5,688 nt of DNA from the NCBI GenBank assembly GCA_041802645.1, contig JBHCHC010000126.1, positions 1-5,688 of the forward strand, in the 5' to 3' direction. Positions within the stretch are counted from its first letter, which is position 1, and every line of letters begins with the position of its first letter. Shown one piece after another: positions 1 to 5,688 of the stretch. The DNA is from Moraxella sp041802645. GTDB lineage: Bacteria; Pseudomonadota; Gammaproteobacteria; Pseudomonadales; Moraxellaceae. Both the position numbers and the translations under genes were made by a program. Under the pieces are notes generated by a model, which saw nothing but the letters and a program-made list of their open reading frames with translations, searched no databases and was not told the DNA's origin.

Positions 1-485
1 CACATCATATAGCCACCATGCTCACCTACGTTGGCGGACAGAACTTCCACCTGCCAGCCTTGAGACTGGGCGTATTTTTGGTACATGCGAAACAAATCGC
101 CGCTAAAAATCGCTGCTTCATCTCCGCCTGTCCCTGCTCGGATTTCAAGGAATGCGGTCGCCTTGTCATTAGGGTCTTTGGGAAGCATCATGACATTTAG
201 TACATCGGTAAGCCTTTCAATCTCGACTTTAGCGACTTCTACCTCTTCTTGTGCCATCTCTTTCATGTCAGGGTCAGACAGCAACTCATTTGCTGTGGCT
301 AAGTCATCTTCGGCTTGGGTAAATTTTTTCCAAGCATCCACAAGCTCAGATAAATCACTATGCTCCACCGACAAAGCACGGAATTTTTTGCTGTCAGAGA
401 TGGTCTCGGGGTCAGACAATAATGCCGTCACTTCTTCAAATCTGTCCGCCATCTGGTCTAGGCGGTGACGCAGGGATTCTTTCAT
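1..485 (-). CDS. prfA: Peptide chain release factor 1 (RF1), N-terminal part; 3' end beyond the left edge
   Basis: RF1 recognises UAA and UAG stop codons in the ribosomal A site and triggers hydrolysis of the peptidyl-tRNA. The visible 161 residues begin MKESLRHRLDQM and form the charged, helical N-terminal domain (about residues 1-105). They then enter the core domain with the class I release-factor signature GTGGDEA at residues 118-124, followed by GDLFRMY and GEHGGY. The stop-codon-reading PxT motif and the catalytic GGQ loop should lie further on, outside the window, so intactness of the gene cannot be judged. The family is usually about 360 residues. The start is well fixed: an in-frame TAA lies only two codons upstream (492-494) and the N-terminus lines up with E. 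coli RF1 as I remember it. No convincing Shine-Dalgarno sequence precedes the ATG. The upstream gene trmA appears to be terminated separately, so prfA probably has its own promoter. Confidence 0.96.
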   Translation of the reverse strand, partial: MKESLRHRLDQMADRFEEVTALLSDPETISDSKKFRALSVEHSDLSELVDAWKKFTQAEDDLATANELLSDPDMKEMAQEEVEVAKVEIERLTDVLNVMMLPKDPNDKATAFLEIRAGTGGDEAAIFSGDLFRMYQKYAQSQGWQVEVLSANVGEHGGYMM

Positions 486-547
486 GGTCTGTTATTCGTT
501 GATTTTAAAACTGGGGTATTTTGCCACAAATTCATTAATTTTTCTAG

Positions 548-577
548 GGTATATTCCGCTTTTATATTGGCTGACAA
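548..577 (-). promoter_or_regulatory. Candidate sigma70 promoter for prfA
   Basis: On the minus strand, TTGTCA (572-577, five of six matches to the -35 consensus) is followed after 18 bases by TATACC (548-553). An alternative reading gives ATATAC with a 17-base spacer. The -10 element is imperfect, so the call rests mainly on the -35 and on position: about 60 bases upstream of the prfA start and downstream of the trmA terminator. This is inference from consensus only. Confidence 0.4.
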
Positions 578-630
578 GATAAATAGGTAAAACACTCTTG
601 GTATAAAAAAGCTGCTTGAGAAAATTTACC

Positions 631-656
631 AAAAAATGTAGCTTTAGGTTGCTACA
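631..656 (-). terminator. Intrinsic terminator overlapping the 3' end of trmA
   Basis: On the minus strand TGTAGC (651-656) pairs perfectly with GCTACA (637-642) across an 8-base loop. One further G-U pair is possible at the base, and a run of six Ts follows (631-636). The 5' arm lies inside the last codons of trmA and the TAA stop (644-646) lies in the loop. The stem is short, so efficiency may be moderate, but hairpin plus T-tract is the classical arrangement. It would separate trmA from prfA. Confidence 0.6.
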
Positions 657-1786
657 CGCTTAACCAGCCACACCCCGCTTTCTATATGATGTGTATAGGG
701 AAATTGGTCAAATAAAGCAAATCGTTTGATGTCATGAGTTTTATCTAAGAATAATAAATTATCAAATAATGTATCAGGATTACAAGAGATATAAATAATA
801 TTATCAAACTGCGATAAAATTTTTAATGTTTCATCGTCAATTCCTGCTCTTGGCGGATCGACAAAAACTGTGCCAAACTCATAATCTTTAATCCCGATAC
901 CACTTTGTTTTAGTCGTCTAAACTCGCGTTCACCCTGATGAGCTTCACTGAATTCTTGAGCAGATAGGCGAGCGATGGCGATGTTTTTGATATGATTATA
1001 ATCTATTGCCCATTTGGCGGCATTGACCGATGATTTCGCCATTTCGGTGGCAAGCACTTGATTAAAATACTCTGCCAATGGCAAGGTAAAATTGCCATTA
1101 CCACAATATAATTCCAATAAATCTTTTTTGTCATTTTTGCTGATATCGTCCGCCACGTCACAGGCAAAATTTAGCATATCACGACACACATGAGCGTTAG
1201 GCTGACTAAAACCGCCTTCTATTTGCTGATAAAAGAAATCTTTGTTACGACCTTTGATATTGACCGTCATTTTTTCAATCACAAAATCATCACTTAATAC
1301 GATTTTTTGCCCACGACTTCTACCAATAAGTTTGATATTTAATTTGTCTGATAATTGCTCAGCCAATGCCTGCCATGTTTCGTCTAATTTTTTATGGTAA
1401 ATTAACGTTACCAACATTTGTCCATATAGGGTGTGCAAAAAATCGATTTGGAATAATTTTTCTTTTAGAATGTTGTTTTGTTTTAAATTACCAAGCAGCC
1501 TAGGCATTAATTCATTGATGGCATGGCTTGCAATAGGAAAGTCTGTGATTTCAATGAGTTTTTTGACTTGTAGTTCTTTTTCAAACATGGCATAAAACAT
1601 ATCATCCACACCATCTCTGTGGGTATGCCACACTCTAAATTCGGCACGCTGACGAAAATGACTGATGGGCGATCTAAAAACTTGTAAATCAGGAGGATTA
1701 AAAACAGAAAACTGTGTTTTAATACGGTCAATTTTTAAGGATAATTGATTTTGGTAATTTTCAGGTGTAAATACAGTCATCATCAT
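644..1786 (-). CDS. trmA: tRNA (uracil-5-)-methyltransferase, SAM-dependent
   Basis: TrmA transfers a methyl group from S-adenosylmethionine to C5 of U54 in the tRNA T-loop, making ribothymidine, in the cytoplasm. Numbering from the ATG at 1786 (380 residues), the N-terminal half carries FRSPISHFRQRAEFRVW, LFQIDFL and IYHKKLD, as in E. coli TrmA (366 residues). The SAM-binding Rossmann motif LELYCGNGNF is at 224-233 and DPPR at 310-313. The nucleophilic Cys is C335 in SCNP, and the general-base Glu is E369 in the C-terminal HHIESG. There is no Cys cluster for an iron-sulphur centre, which separates it from RlmC/RlmD. The frame stays open to a TTG at 1837 and has an ATG at 1810. I prefer the ATG triplet at 1786/1783/1780 because family similarity begins at TVFTPENYQNQL; which of the three is used is undecided and no good Shine-Dalgarno decides it. 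It has its own promoter and terminator, so it is probably monocistronic. Confidence 0.95.
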   Translation of the reverse strand: MMMTVFTPENYQNQLSLKIDRIKTQFSVFNPPDLQVFRSPISHFRQRAEFRVWHTHRDGVDDMFYAMFEKELQVKKLIEITDFPIASHAINELMPRLLGNLKQNNILKEKLFQIDFLHTLYGQMLVTLIYHKKLDETWQALAEQLSDKLNIKLIGRSRGQKIVLSDDFVIEKMTVNIKGRNKDFFYQQIEGGFSQPNAHVCRDMLNFACDVADDISKNDKKDLLELYCGNGNFTLPLAEYFNQVLATEMAKSSVNAAKWAIDYNHIKNIAIARLSAQEFSEAHQGEREFRRLKQSGIGIKDYEFGTVFVDPPRAGIDDETLKILSQFDNIIYISCNPDTLFDNLLFLDKTHDIKRFALFDQFPYTHHIESGVWLVKRVAT

Positions 1787-1863
1787 GGTCTTTTTAAAAG
1801 AAAAAGTCATTTTATAGAAAAGCAGTTCAAAAATCAAATATTTGGGTTGTTATATGTGCTAAA

Positions 1864-1892
1864 ATTATAATATAGTGGCAAATATAATCCAA
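1864..1892 (-). promoter_or_regulatory. Sigma70-type promoter for trmA
   Basis: On the minus strand TTGGAT (1887-1892) and a perfect TATAAT (1864-1869) are separated by exactly 17 bases. Transcription would begin near 1857, giving a leader of about 70 bases before the preferred trmA ATG. The site lies just beyond the terminator of the upstream KAS III gene, which supports independent transcription of trmA. Confidence 0.7.
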
Positions 1893-1893
1893 T

Positions 1894-1917
1894 TCATGAA
1901 AATCCCTATCATGAAAG
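1894..1917 (-). repeat. Short direct repeat TTTCATGA upstream of the trmA -35 box
   Basis: Read on the minus strand, TTTCATGA occurs twice, 15 bases apart start to start, with the nearer copy ending 1 base before the trmA -35 hexamer. The position would suit an activator or UP-like element, but the unit is short and AT-rich, so chance is a serious alternative. Confidence 0.3.
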
Positions 1918-1960
1918 CAGACCGCCTCATTATTAAAAAATCCAAACCGATGAGTTATTT

Positions 1961-1992
1961 AATAAAAAAGAGCAGAATGCATCTGCTCTTTT
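1961..1992 (-). terminator. Strong intrinsic terminator of the KAS III gene
   Basis: A perfect 11-bp stem (1966-1976 with 1982-1992, core GAGCAGA/TCTGCTC) closes a 5-base loop. Read on the minus strand it ends in a run of Ts followed by ATTA. It starts 17 bases past the KAS III stop codon. The symmetric A/T flanks would let it work in both directions, but only the minus strand has a gene ending here. Confidence 0.88.
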
Positions 1993-2008
1993 GTATCTTA
2001 GCTTATCC

Positions 2009-3154
2009 TCATACTTTTTTGACAATGACTGAGCCGATGGAATAACCTGCTCCAAAGGAACAAATCACCGCTAAATCACCACTTTGTATGCCATCTTGGC
2101 AGCGGTGAAAAGCAATCATCGGACTGGCCGAGCTAGTATTGCCAAACTCATCAATAACAATAGGGGCAATGGATTTATCTGCCTCTTTACCCATGACCGT
2201 GCGTAAGATTAAATCAATCATGTTGATATTGGCTTGGTGTAGCCAGATTTTTTTGACTTCATCAGTACTGATGTGATTTTGTGCTAGATGTGTACTGATG
2301 ATTTCAGATACCTTAGGGCAGACTTCACGAAAGACTTTTCTACCTTCTTGCAAAAAGAGCTTGTCTGTTACAGGCTCTTTGATGTCTGGATACATCTCTT
2401 TACCTGCTGCCAAAAACTCACTTCTGTCCATAAAACCATATTCATTCTTGATGTTGGTGGAGAACTCCGTCCACAGTTTACTATCGACAATCTCATAACC
2501 CTTAGGAGTATCAAGCTCTTCAATGATGGTGGCTGCCGCCACATCGCCAAAGATAAAATGACTGTCGCGGTTACGCCAATTTAAATGAGCCGAGGTAATC
2601 TCTATATTAACCACAGCAATTCGCTTGGCAATCCCACTTTTTATCATACCCATCGCTTGGGCAATACCAAACGTTGCTGCACTACAAGCCACATTGGTAT
2701 CAAAGGCAAATCCGCCTTTCATACCAACTTCACGCTGAATTTCAATGGCGATAGCAGGATAAACACGCTGAAAGTTAGAACAGGCACAGATAATCCCATC
2801 CAAGTCTGCCCCTACCAAACCTGCGTTTGCCAAGGCTTGATTTAATGCGTCCACACCCATTTCCGCCATGATGGACAGCTCCTCACCGAGCTTGCGTGCA
2901 GGGAATATCGGTGCCATGACATCAGGGTCTAAAATACCTTTCTTATCAATGACATAACGAGATTTGATGCCAGATGCTTTTTCAATAAATTCTCCGGTGG
3001 AATGTTGCAAGGCATCTTTTTCGCCAGCCTCGATGGCTTGGGCATTTTCACGATTATAATTATCCACATAAGTATTAAAAGTGGCAACCAACTCTTCATT
3101 TGTGATTTTATCCTTAGGAATATGCAGTCCTGTGGCGGTAATACAAATGGTCAT
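2009..3154 (-). CDS. Beta-ketoacyl-ACP synthase III family protein (FabH-like, long form)
   Basis: KAS III enzymes condense an acyl-CoA primer with malonyl-ACP to start type II fatty-acid synthesis. Numbered from the ATG at 3154 (381 residues), the thiolase-fold catalytic triad is complete. The acyl-accepting C157 is in NVACSAATFG, H306 in WLHQAN, and N339 in FGNTSSAS. The C-terminal glycine loop FGAGYSIG follows. Classical FabH is about 317 residues; the extra length includes an insertion at roughly 26-58 and another around 215-265, typical of the longer FabH-like branch found in Pseudomonas, Acinetobacter and Vibrio. Its primer may therefore not be acetyl-CoA. P. aeruginosa PA3286, reported to use octanoyl-CoA, is a possible relative, but I could not check this. 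I leave the symbol blank because it may not be the housekeeping fabH. The frame extends two codons further to a GTG at 3160, but ACGGAG sits 5 bases before the ATG at 3154 and overlaps that GTG, so the ATG is preferred. It has its own terminator and is divergent from the GTPase gene. Confidence 0.92.
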   Translation of the reverse strand: MTICITATGLHIPKDKITNEELVATFNTYVDNYNRENAQAIEAGEKDALQHSTGEFIEKASGIKSRYVIDKKGILDPDVMAPIFPARKLGEELSIMAEMGVDALNQALANAGLVGADLDGIICACSNFQRVYPAIAIEIQREVGMKGGFAFDTNVACSAATFGIAQAMGMIKSGIAKRIAVVNIEITSAHLNWRNRDSHFIFGDVAAATIIEELDTPKGYEIVDSKLWTEFSTNIKNEYGFMDRSEFLAAGKEMYPDIKEPVTDKLFLQEGRKVFREVCPKVSEIISTHLAQNHISTDEVKKIWLHQANINMIDLILRTVMGKEADKSIAPIVIDEFGNTSSASPMIAFHRCQDGIQSGDLAVICSFGAGYSIGSVIVKKV

Positions 3155-3159
3155 AAACA

Positions 3160-3165
3160 CTCCGT
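3160..3165 (-). promoter_or_regulatory. Ribosome binding site deciding the KAS III start
   Basis: ACGGAG on the minus strand lies 5 bases before the ATG at 3154. Because it overlaps the upstream in-frame GTG (3158-3160), that GTG cannot be served by it. Confidence 0.75.
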
Positions 3166-3202
3166 ATATTTGGCTTGAAAAATTTCGTTACAAATCATGC
3201 TT

Positions 3203-3211
3203 AGTTTAGCA
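3203..3211 (-). promoter_or_regulatory. Candidate extended -10 promoter for the KAS III gene
   Basis: TGCTAAACT on the minus strand matches an extended -10 (TGn plus TAAACT, five of six). The -35 region at the usual distance is a T-run with no clear hexamer, which an extended -10 can tolerate. An alternative is TTTACA (3240-3245) with TATGAA 16 bases downstream. Both would start transcription between the inverted repeats and the gene; the choice is uncertain. Confidence 0.4.
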
Positions 3212-3260
3212 CATTTTTTCATAAAAAAAAGCATACGTTTGTAAACTTTTTAAATAACCC

Positions 3261-3301
3261 ATGCAACATACTTGCATACATCATGACATAAATCATGTAT
3301 G
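3261..3301. repeat. Two overlapping inverted repeats in the divergent promoter region
   Basis: ATGCAA and TTGCAT flank CATAC as a perfect 17-bp palindrome (3261-3277). A second inverted repeat, CATACAT...ATGTATG (3275-3301), has 7-bp arms around a 13-base spacer and shares its first three bases with the first palindrome. ATCATG also repeats directly at 3280 and 3292. The block lies between the proposed promoters of the divergent KAS III and GTPase genes, where a shared operator would sit. There is no T-tract, so a terminator is unlikely. The binding protein is unknown. Confidence 0.5.
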
Positions 3302-3329
3302 GCGGCTATCATTTTTCATCAATTCACTT

Positions 3330-3335
3330 TATAAT
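3330..3335 (+). promoter_or_regulatory. Candidate -10 box for the GTPase-GNAT unit
   Basis: A perfect TATAAT lies 26 bases before the GTPase ATG. No good -35 hexamer is found 16-18 bases upstream (TATCAT at 3307-3312 is the best placed), which hints at activator dependence or a weak promoter. Transcription from here would leave a leader of only about 20 bases with no Shine-Dalgarno sequence. Confidence 0.45.
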
Positions 3336-3361
3336 AAATTAACTCAATATCAGCAAATATC

Positions 3362-4762
3362 ATGTCAAATACTCTCTCATCAAACCCTCCTGTTAAACTC
3401 ATTATCATCGGACATACCAATGTTGGCAAAACCTCACTCATGCGTACTCTGTTACGAGATGGTAGCTTCGGCGAGGTAAAAAATGCATCCGCCACCACTC
3501 GTCATGTTGCCTCTGTCACACTCCATGCTCAAGATGGCACACCCTTAGTCGTTTTATATGATACTCCGGGTTTAGAGGATGGGTCGGGTGTGATGGATTT
3601 CTTGCATGAGCATACTGATGGGCGTGACGATGGCGTGGACAGACTGACAGCGTTTTTAAAGGCGGTCTTAGAGGGGCATCACGGCTTGATGGATGATTAC
3701 AGTCAAGAAGCCAAAGTGATTAATGCCTTACTCTTAGCTGATGTTGCCATCTATGTTGTAGACGTGCGTGAGCCTGTCTCTTCTAAATATAAGGATGAAC
3801 TGGCGATTTTGGCAAGTTCTGGCGTGCCAGTGCTGCCGGTATTCAACTTCATTAAAGCCAAAAATACTTACTTTGATGAGTGGCGTGAGACTTTAACACG
3901 TCGAGCCCTACACGCTTATCAATCCTTTGATACCATTGCTTTTGACTTTAGTAGCGAAATGATGCTATGGGATAATCTTAGCACTCTCACCCACCACCCC
4001 GCTTTTGGAACTTTAAAGCATGAACGCACCGAGCTTTGGCAGGATATGGCAGAAACAGGCAGCCTTATCATCGCTGATTTTTTGATAAATGTGTCAAGTT
4101 TTAATAAAAAAATCAATGAAGATGACGATGCCACCCCCACGCTCGCCATCATGCAAGACGCTACTCGTCAAGCCTTTAATATCATGCAGGATAAGCTTTT
4201 GTCACTATATCAATTCTATCACGCCAATGCCGAGCAAGATGAGATTGTCATTGATGGTGCCGAACAGGATATTTTTGATGCTCAATTGCTCACCCGTTAC
4301 GGCATTCGTACCGCAGGTGGTAGCATGACAGGAATGATTGTGGGTGCAGGGATTGATGTGGCAACTTTTGGAGCAAGTCTAGGATTGGGAACTGCCATTG
4401 GCGGGGTCATTGGCGGGCTACTACCAAACAGTAGTACCATCAAAGACAAAGCCATGGGTGTCAAGACCCTAACCATCAATGATGAAACACTCTCTTTGCT
4501 CGCCATCCAAAGCCAAAGCCTACATTACACCCTAAGACATCTAGGACATGCCAGTCTTGATGTGGTCAACATTCCCCATCATGATAAGGCTGTTTGGCAA
4601 GCAGGAAAACTCCCCGCACCTCTTAAAAAAGCCCGTGCTTATCCACATTATAGCAGTCTTGATGGGCGTTATGAGGACAAGAAAAATCTACGCTTGGAGT
4701 TATCTGACAAGCTAAGCACCACCCTACTTCATCATTTGGCAAGCATGGAAAAACTTACTTGA
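3362..4762 (+). CDS. P-loop GTPase with C-terminal glycine-rich membrane-like segment (DUF3482-type)
   Basis: The N-terminal third is a TRAFAC-class (Era/TrmE-like) G domain. The P-loop GHTNVGKTS is at residues 17-25, a probable G2 threonine in ATTRH at 44-48, and the G3 motif DTPG at 67-70. A beta-strand with VDVREP (133-138) follows. Where the guanine-specifying NKxD is expected, after the strand GVPVLPV, the sequence reads NFIKAKN (162-168), so G4 is non-canonical. Residues about 319-354 form a glycine-zipper-like hydrophobic stretch (GGSMTG, GASLGLG, GGVIGG) that could insert in or pack against a membrane. This resembles DUF3482 GTPases as I know them, often encoded beside a DUF2868 gene; no such neighbour is visible here. 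The biological role is not known to me. The start is fixed by an in-frame TAA at 3335-3337 and by closeness to the P-loop. No Shine-Dalgarno sequence is present. The GNAT gene follows after 37 bp with no terminator between, suggesting one operon. Confidence 0.85.
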   Translation: MSNTLSSNPPVKLIIIGHTNVGKTSLMRTLLRDGSFGEVKNASATTRHVASVTLHAQDGTPLVVLYDTPGLEDGSGVMDFLHEHTDGRDDGVDRLTAFLKAVLEGHHGLMDDYSQEAKVINALLLADVAIYVVDVREPVSSKYKDELAILASSGVPVLPVFNFIKAKNTYFDEWRETLTRRALHAYQSFDTIAFDFSSEMMLWDNLSTLTHHPAFGTLKHERTELWQDMAETGSLIIADFLINVSSFNKKINEDDDATPTLAIMQDATRQAFNIMQDKLLSLYQFYHANAEQDEIVIDGAEQDIFDAQLLTRYGIRTAGGSMTGMIVGAGIDVATFGASLGLGTAIGGVIGGLLPNSSTIKDKAMGVKTLTINDETLSLLAIQSQSLHYTLRHLGHASLDVVNIPHHDKAVWQAGKLPAPLKKARAYPHYSSLDGRYEDKKNLRLELSDKLSTTLLHHLASMEKLT

Positions 4763-4799
4763 TATAAATGTCTCATAACAAAACACCACAGGAAAAGTC

Positions 4800-5393
4800 A
4801 TGATGCCCTTAAAAACTGTTCAAGACATCAAGCCAGAGCATATTCGCCTACGTCGAGCCGAAACCACAGACAGTCAAGCACTAGCCCGTCTGTTAAATCA
4901 CTGTTATCGTAGTGATAAGGGTTGGACAAACGAACATCGGTTTATTGGTGGTATCCGCACAACAACCTGCGAAATAGAAAAAATCATCAATGCCGATAAA
5001 ACTTATCTCTTTGTGTTTGAACCACAGATTGGTAATCATAGAGAAATGCTAGCCTGCATTGGTGTGCAGTTTACCGTCATGCATGATAAGAATGTCGCTC
5101 ATATTGGTACATTTGCCGTCTCGCCAGAGATTCAAGGCAGAGGGATAGGCAATCTCTTGCTGGCCGCTGTGGAAACCTTTACCAAACGACACGCACACAG
5201 TCATACCTTAGATGGTTTTGCCATGTCCATTCTTTCGCATCGACCAGAATTACTCGCCTATTATGAACGTCGTGGCTACCAGATGACACATCATCAAACG
5301 CCTTTTTCCAAAGATGGCAATCACGGCAACCCCAAGAGAGAAGGTTTGGTATTGCATTGGTTATTTAAAGCGATGCCACAAACTAAGAGCTAA
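4800..5393 (+). CDS. GNAT-family N-acetyltransferase
   Basis: Members transfer an acetyl group from acetyl-CoA to an amine; the substrate here cannot be deduced. The 197-residue protein has the GNAT order: an N-terminal IRLRRAETTDSQALARLLN strand-helix, then GWTNEHRFIGGIRT (41-54). The acetyl-CoA pyrophosphate-binding motif A follows, VSPEIQGRGIGNLLL (107-121, Q112-G117), and then the C-terminal LLAYYERRGY (151-160). The length is normal for a single-domain GNAT. An AGGA at 4790-4793 gives a ribosome binding site 6 bases before the first of two adjacent ATGs (4800, 4803), and an in-frame TAA at 4776-4778 excludes a longer start. It sits 37 bp after the GTPase gene in the same direction and probably shares its transcript. 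Whether it modifies the GTPase or is simply co-located is unknown. Transcription likely ends at the hairpin near 5507-5539. Confidence 0.9.
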   Translation: MMPLKTVQDIKPEHIRLRRAETTDSQALARLLNHCYRSDKGWTNEHRFIGGIRTTTCEIEKIINADKTYLFVFEPQIGNHREMLACIGVQFTVMHDKNVAHIGTFAVSPEIQGRGIGNLLLAAVETFTKRHAHSHTLDGFAMSILSHRPELLAYYERRGYQMTHHQTPFSKDGNHGNPKREGLVLHWLFKAMPQTKS

Positions 5394-5503
5394 GCTAAAA
5401 TCAATTGGCACAAACGTTTGGTATTGTCATGCCAAAGCAACCCATGTCATGATGAAATCGCAAAATAAAGATGAATCAATAAACAATCATCATAAATTTT
5501 ATT

Positions 5504-5539
5504 AAAAAACACGCCCCAAAAAATTGGTAAGGCGTGTTT
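5504..5539. terminator. Bidirectional intrinsic terminator between the GNAT gene and rpmA
   Basis: A perfect 9-bp stem (AAACACGCC at 5507-5515 with GGCGTGTTT at 5531-5539) closes a 15-base loop that contains a further CCAA/TTGG pairing. On the minus strand the stem runs into six Ts, 27 bases past the rpmA stop. On the plus strand it is followed by GTGTTTTT, so it can also end the GTPase-GNAT transcript. The two transcripts converge here. Confidence 0.85.
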
Positions 5540-5565
5540 GTGTTTTTGCAAGCTGTTTGAGCAAA

Positions 5566-5688
5566 TTATTTTGCCACAACAGACACATAGCGACGGTTAA
5601 ATTGACCTTTGGTCTCAAATTTGACCACGCCTTCAGTTAAGGCAAATAGTGTGTGGTCACGACCCATACCAACGCCTTCACCTGCGTG
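5566..5688 (-). CDS. rpmA: 50S ribosomal protein L27, C-terminal part; 5' end beyond the right edge
   Basis: The last 40 residues and the TAA stop (5566-5568) are visible. They start HAGEGVGMGRDHTLFA, the conserved core of bL27, and continue through VKFETKG to NRRYVSVVAK, matching the family's usual C-terminus. The complete protein is normally about 85 residues. L27 is a large-subunit protein whose N-terminal tail reaches the peptidyl transferase centre; that tail is outside the window. In most bacteria rpmA follows rplU (L21), which would lie to the right. A terminator follows 27 bases downstream. Confidence 0.95.
   Translation of the reverse strand, partial: HAGEGVGMGRDHTLFALTEGVVKFETKGQFNRRYVSVVAK

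Noticed and set aside
85..468. A 127-residue plus-strand open frame.
   Set aside because: It is antisense to prfA, which has clear family motifs; the serine-rich translation is typical of a shadow frame.
1896..2045. A 49-residue plus-strand frame starting MKIPIMKADRL, with a hydrophobic C-terminal half.
   Set aside because: It runs through the KAS III terminator hairpin and into the antisense of that gene, has no ribosome binding site, and matches nothing I recognise.
3237..3246. GTTTGTAAAC as a possible PsrA-like fatty-acid regulator site upstream of KAS III.
   Set aside because: The half-sites are in the wrong order compared with the CAAAC-N-GTTTG type motif as I remember it, so I would not claim it.
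4297..4506. A minus-strand frame opposite the glycine-rich part of the GTPase.
   Set aside because: Antisense shadow of a well-supported gene, with a proline/methionine-rich translation mirroring the glycine-rich sense strand.
5344..5426. GTTTGGTATTG occurs at 5344-5354 and 5416-5426, hinting at a small duplication at the GNAT 3' end.
   Set aside because: Similarity does not continue convincingly past the 11 bases, so chance is the simpler explanation.
5405..5436. TTGGCA...TGCCAA inverted repeat after the GNAT stop, a possible extra terminator.
   Set aside because: No T-tract follows, and a much better hairpin lies at 5507-5539.
5314..5505. A 63-residue plus-strand frame overlapping and outlasting the GNAT gene.
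   Set aside because: No Shine-Dalgarno sequence, first half is an out-of-frame copy of GNAT coding sequence, and the rest is low-complexity AT-rich sequence before the terminator.

Overview
This AT-rich window looks like a core chromosomal segment of a gammaproteobacterium, most likely Moraxella or a close relative in the Moraxellaceae. That assignment is an inference from base composition and from how the proteins read (TrmA, RF1, a long-form KAS III and a P-loop GTPase of the DUF3482 kind). No database search was possible. I see no phage, transposon, CRISPR array, tRNA or rRNA.

Layout: positions 1-485 hold the 5' part of prfA (release factor 1) on the minus strand, running off the left edge. 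Next, also on minus, is trmA (tRNA m5U54 methyltransferase, about 644-1786). It has a clear sigma70-type promoter upstream and a hairpin terminator folded into its own stop region. A third minus-strand gene (2009-3154) encodes a KAS III family beta-ketoacyl-ACP synthase with an intact Cys-His-Asn triad and its own strong terminator. A 207-bp divergent control region (3155-3361) follows, carrying two overlapping inverted repeats. To its right, on plus, are a 466-residue P-loop GTPase with a glycine-rich membrane-like segment (3362-4762) and, 37 bp later, a GNAT-family N-acetyltransferase (4800-5393). These two are probably co-transcribed. The right edge holds the 3' end of rpmA (ribosomal protein L27) on minus, converging on the GNAT gene across a shared bidirectional terminator.

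Functionally, prfA, trmA and rpmA are translation housekeeping genes, each seemingly its own transcription unit. The KAS III gene primes or feeds fatty-acid synthesis. The GTPase-GNAT pair is the least understood part: the GTPase has G1 and G3 motifs but no recognisable NKxD G4 motif. No new defence or mobile system is evident. The places most worth a second look are the orphan GTPase and the nested palindromes between the divergent KAS III and GTPase genes.
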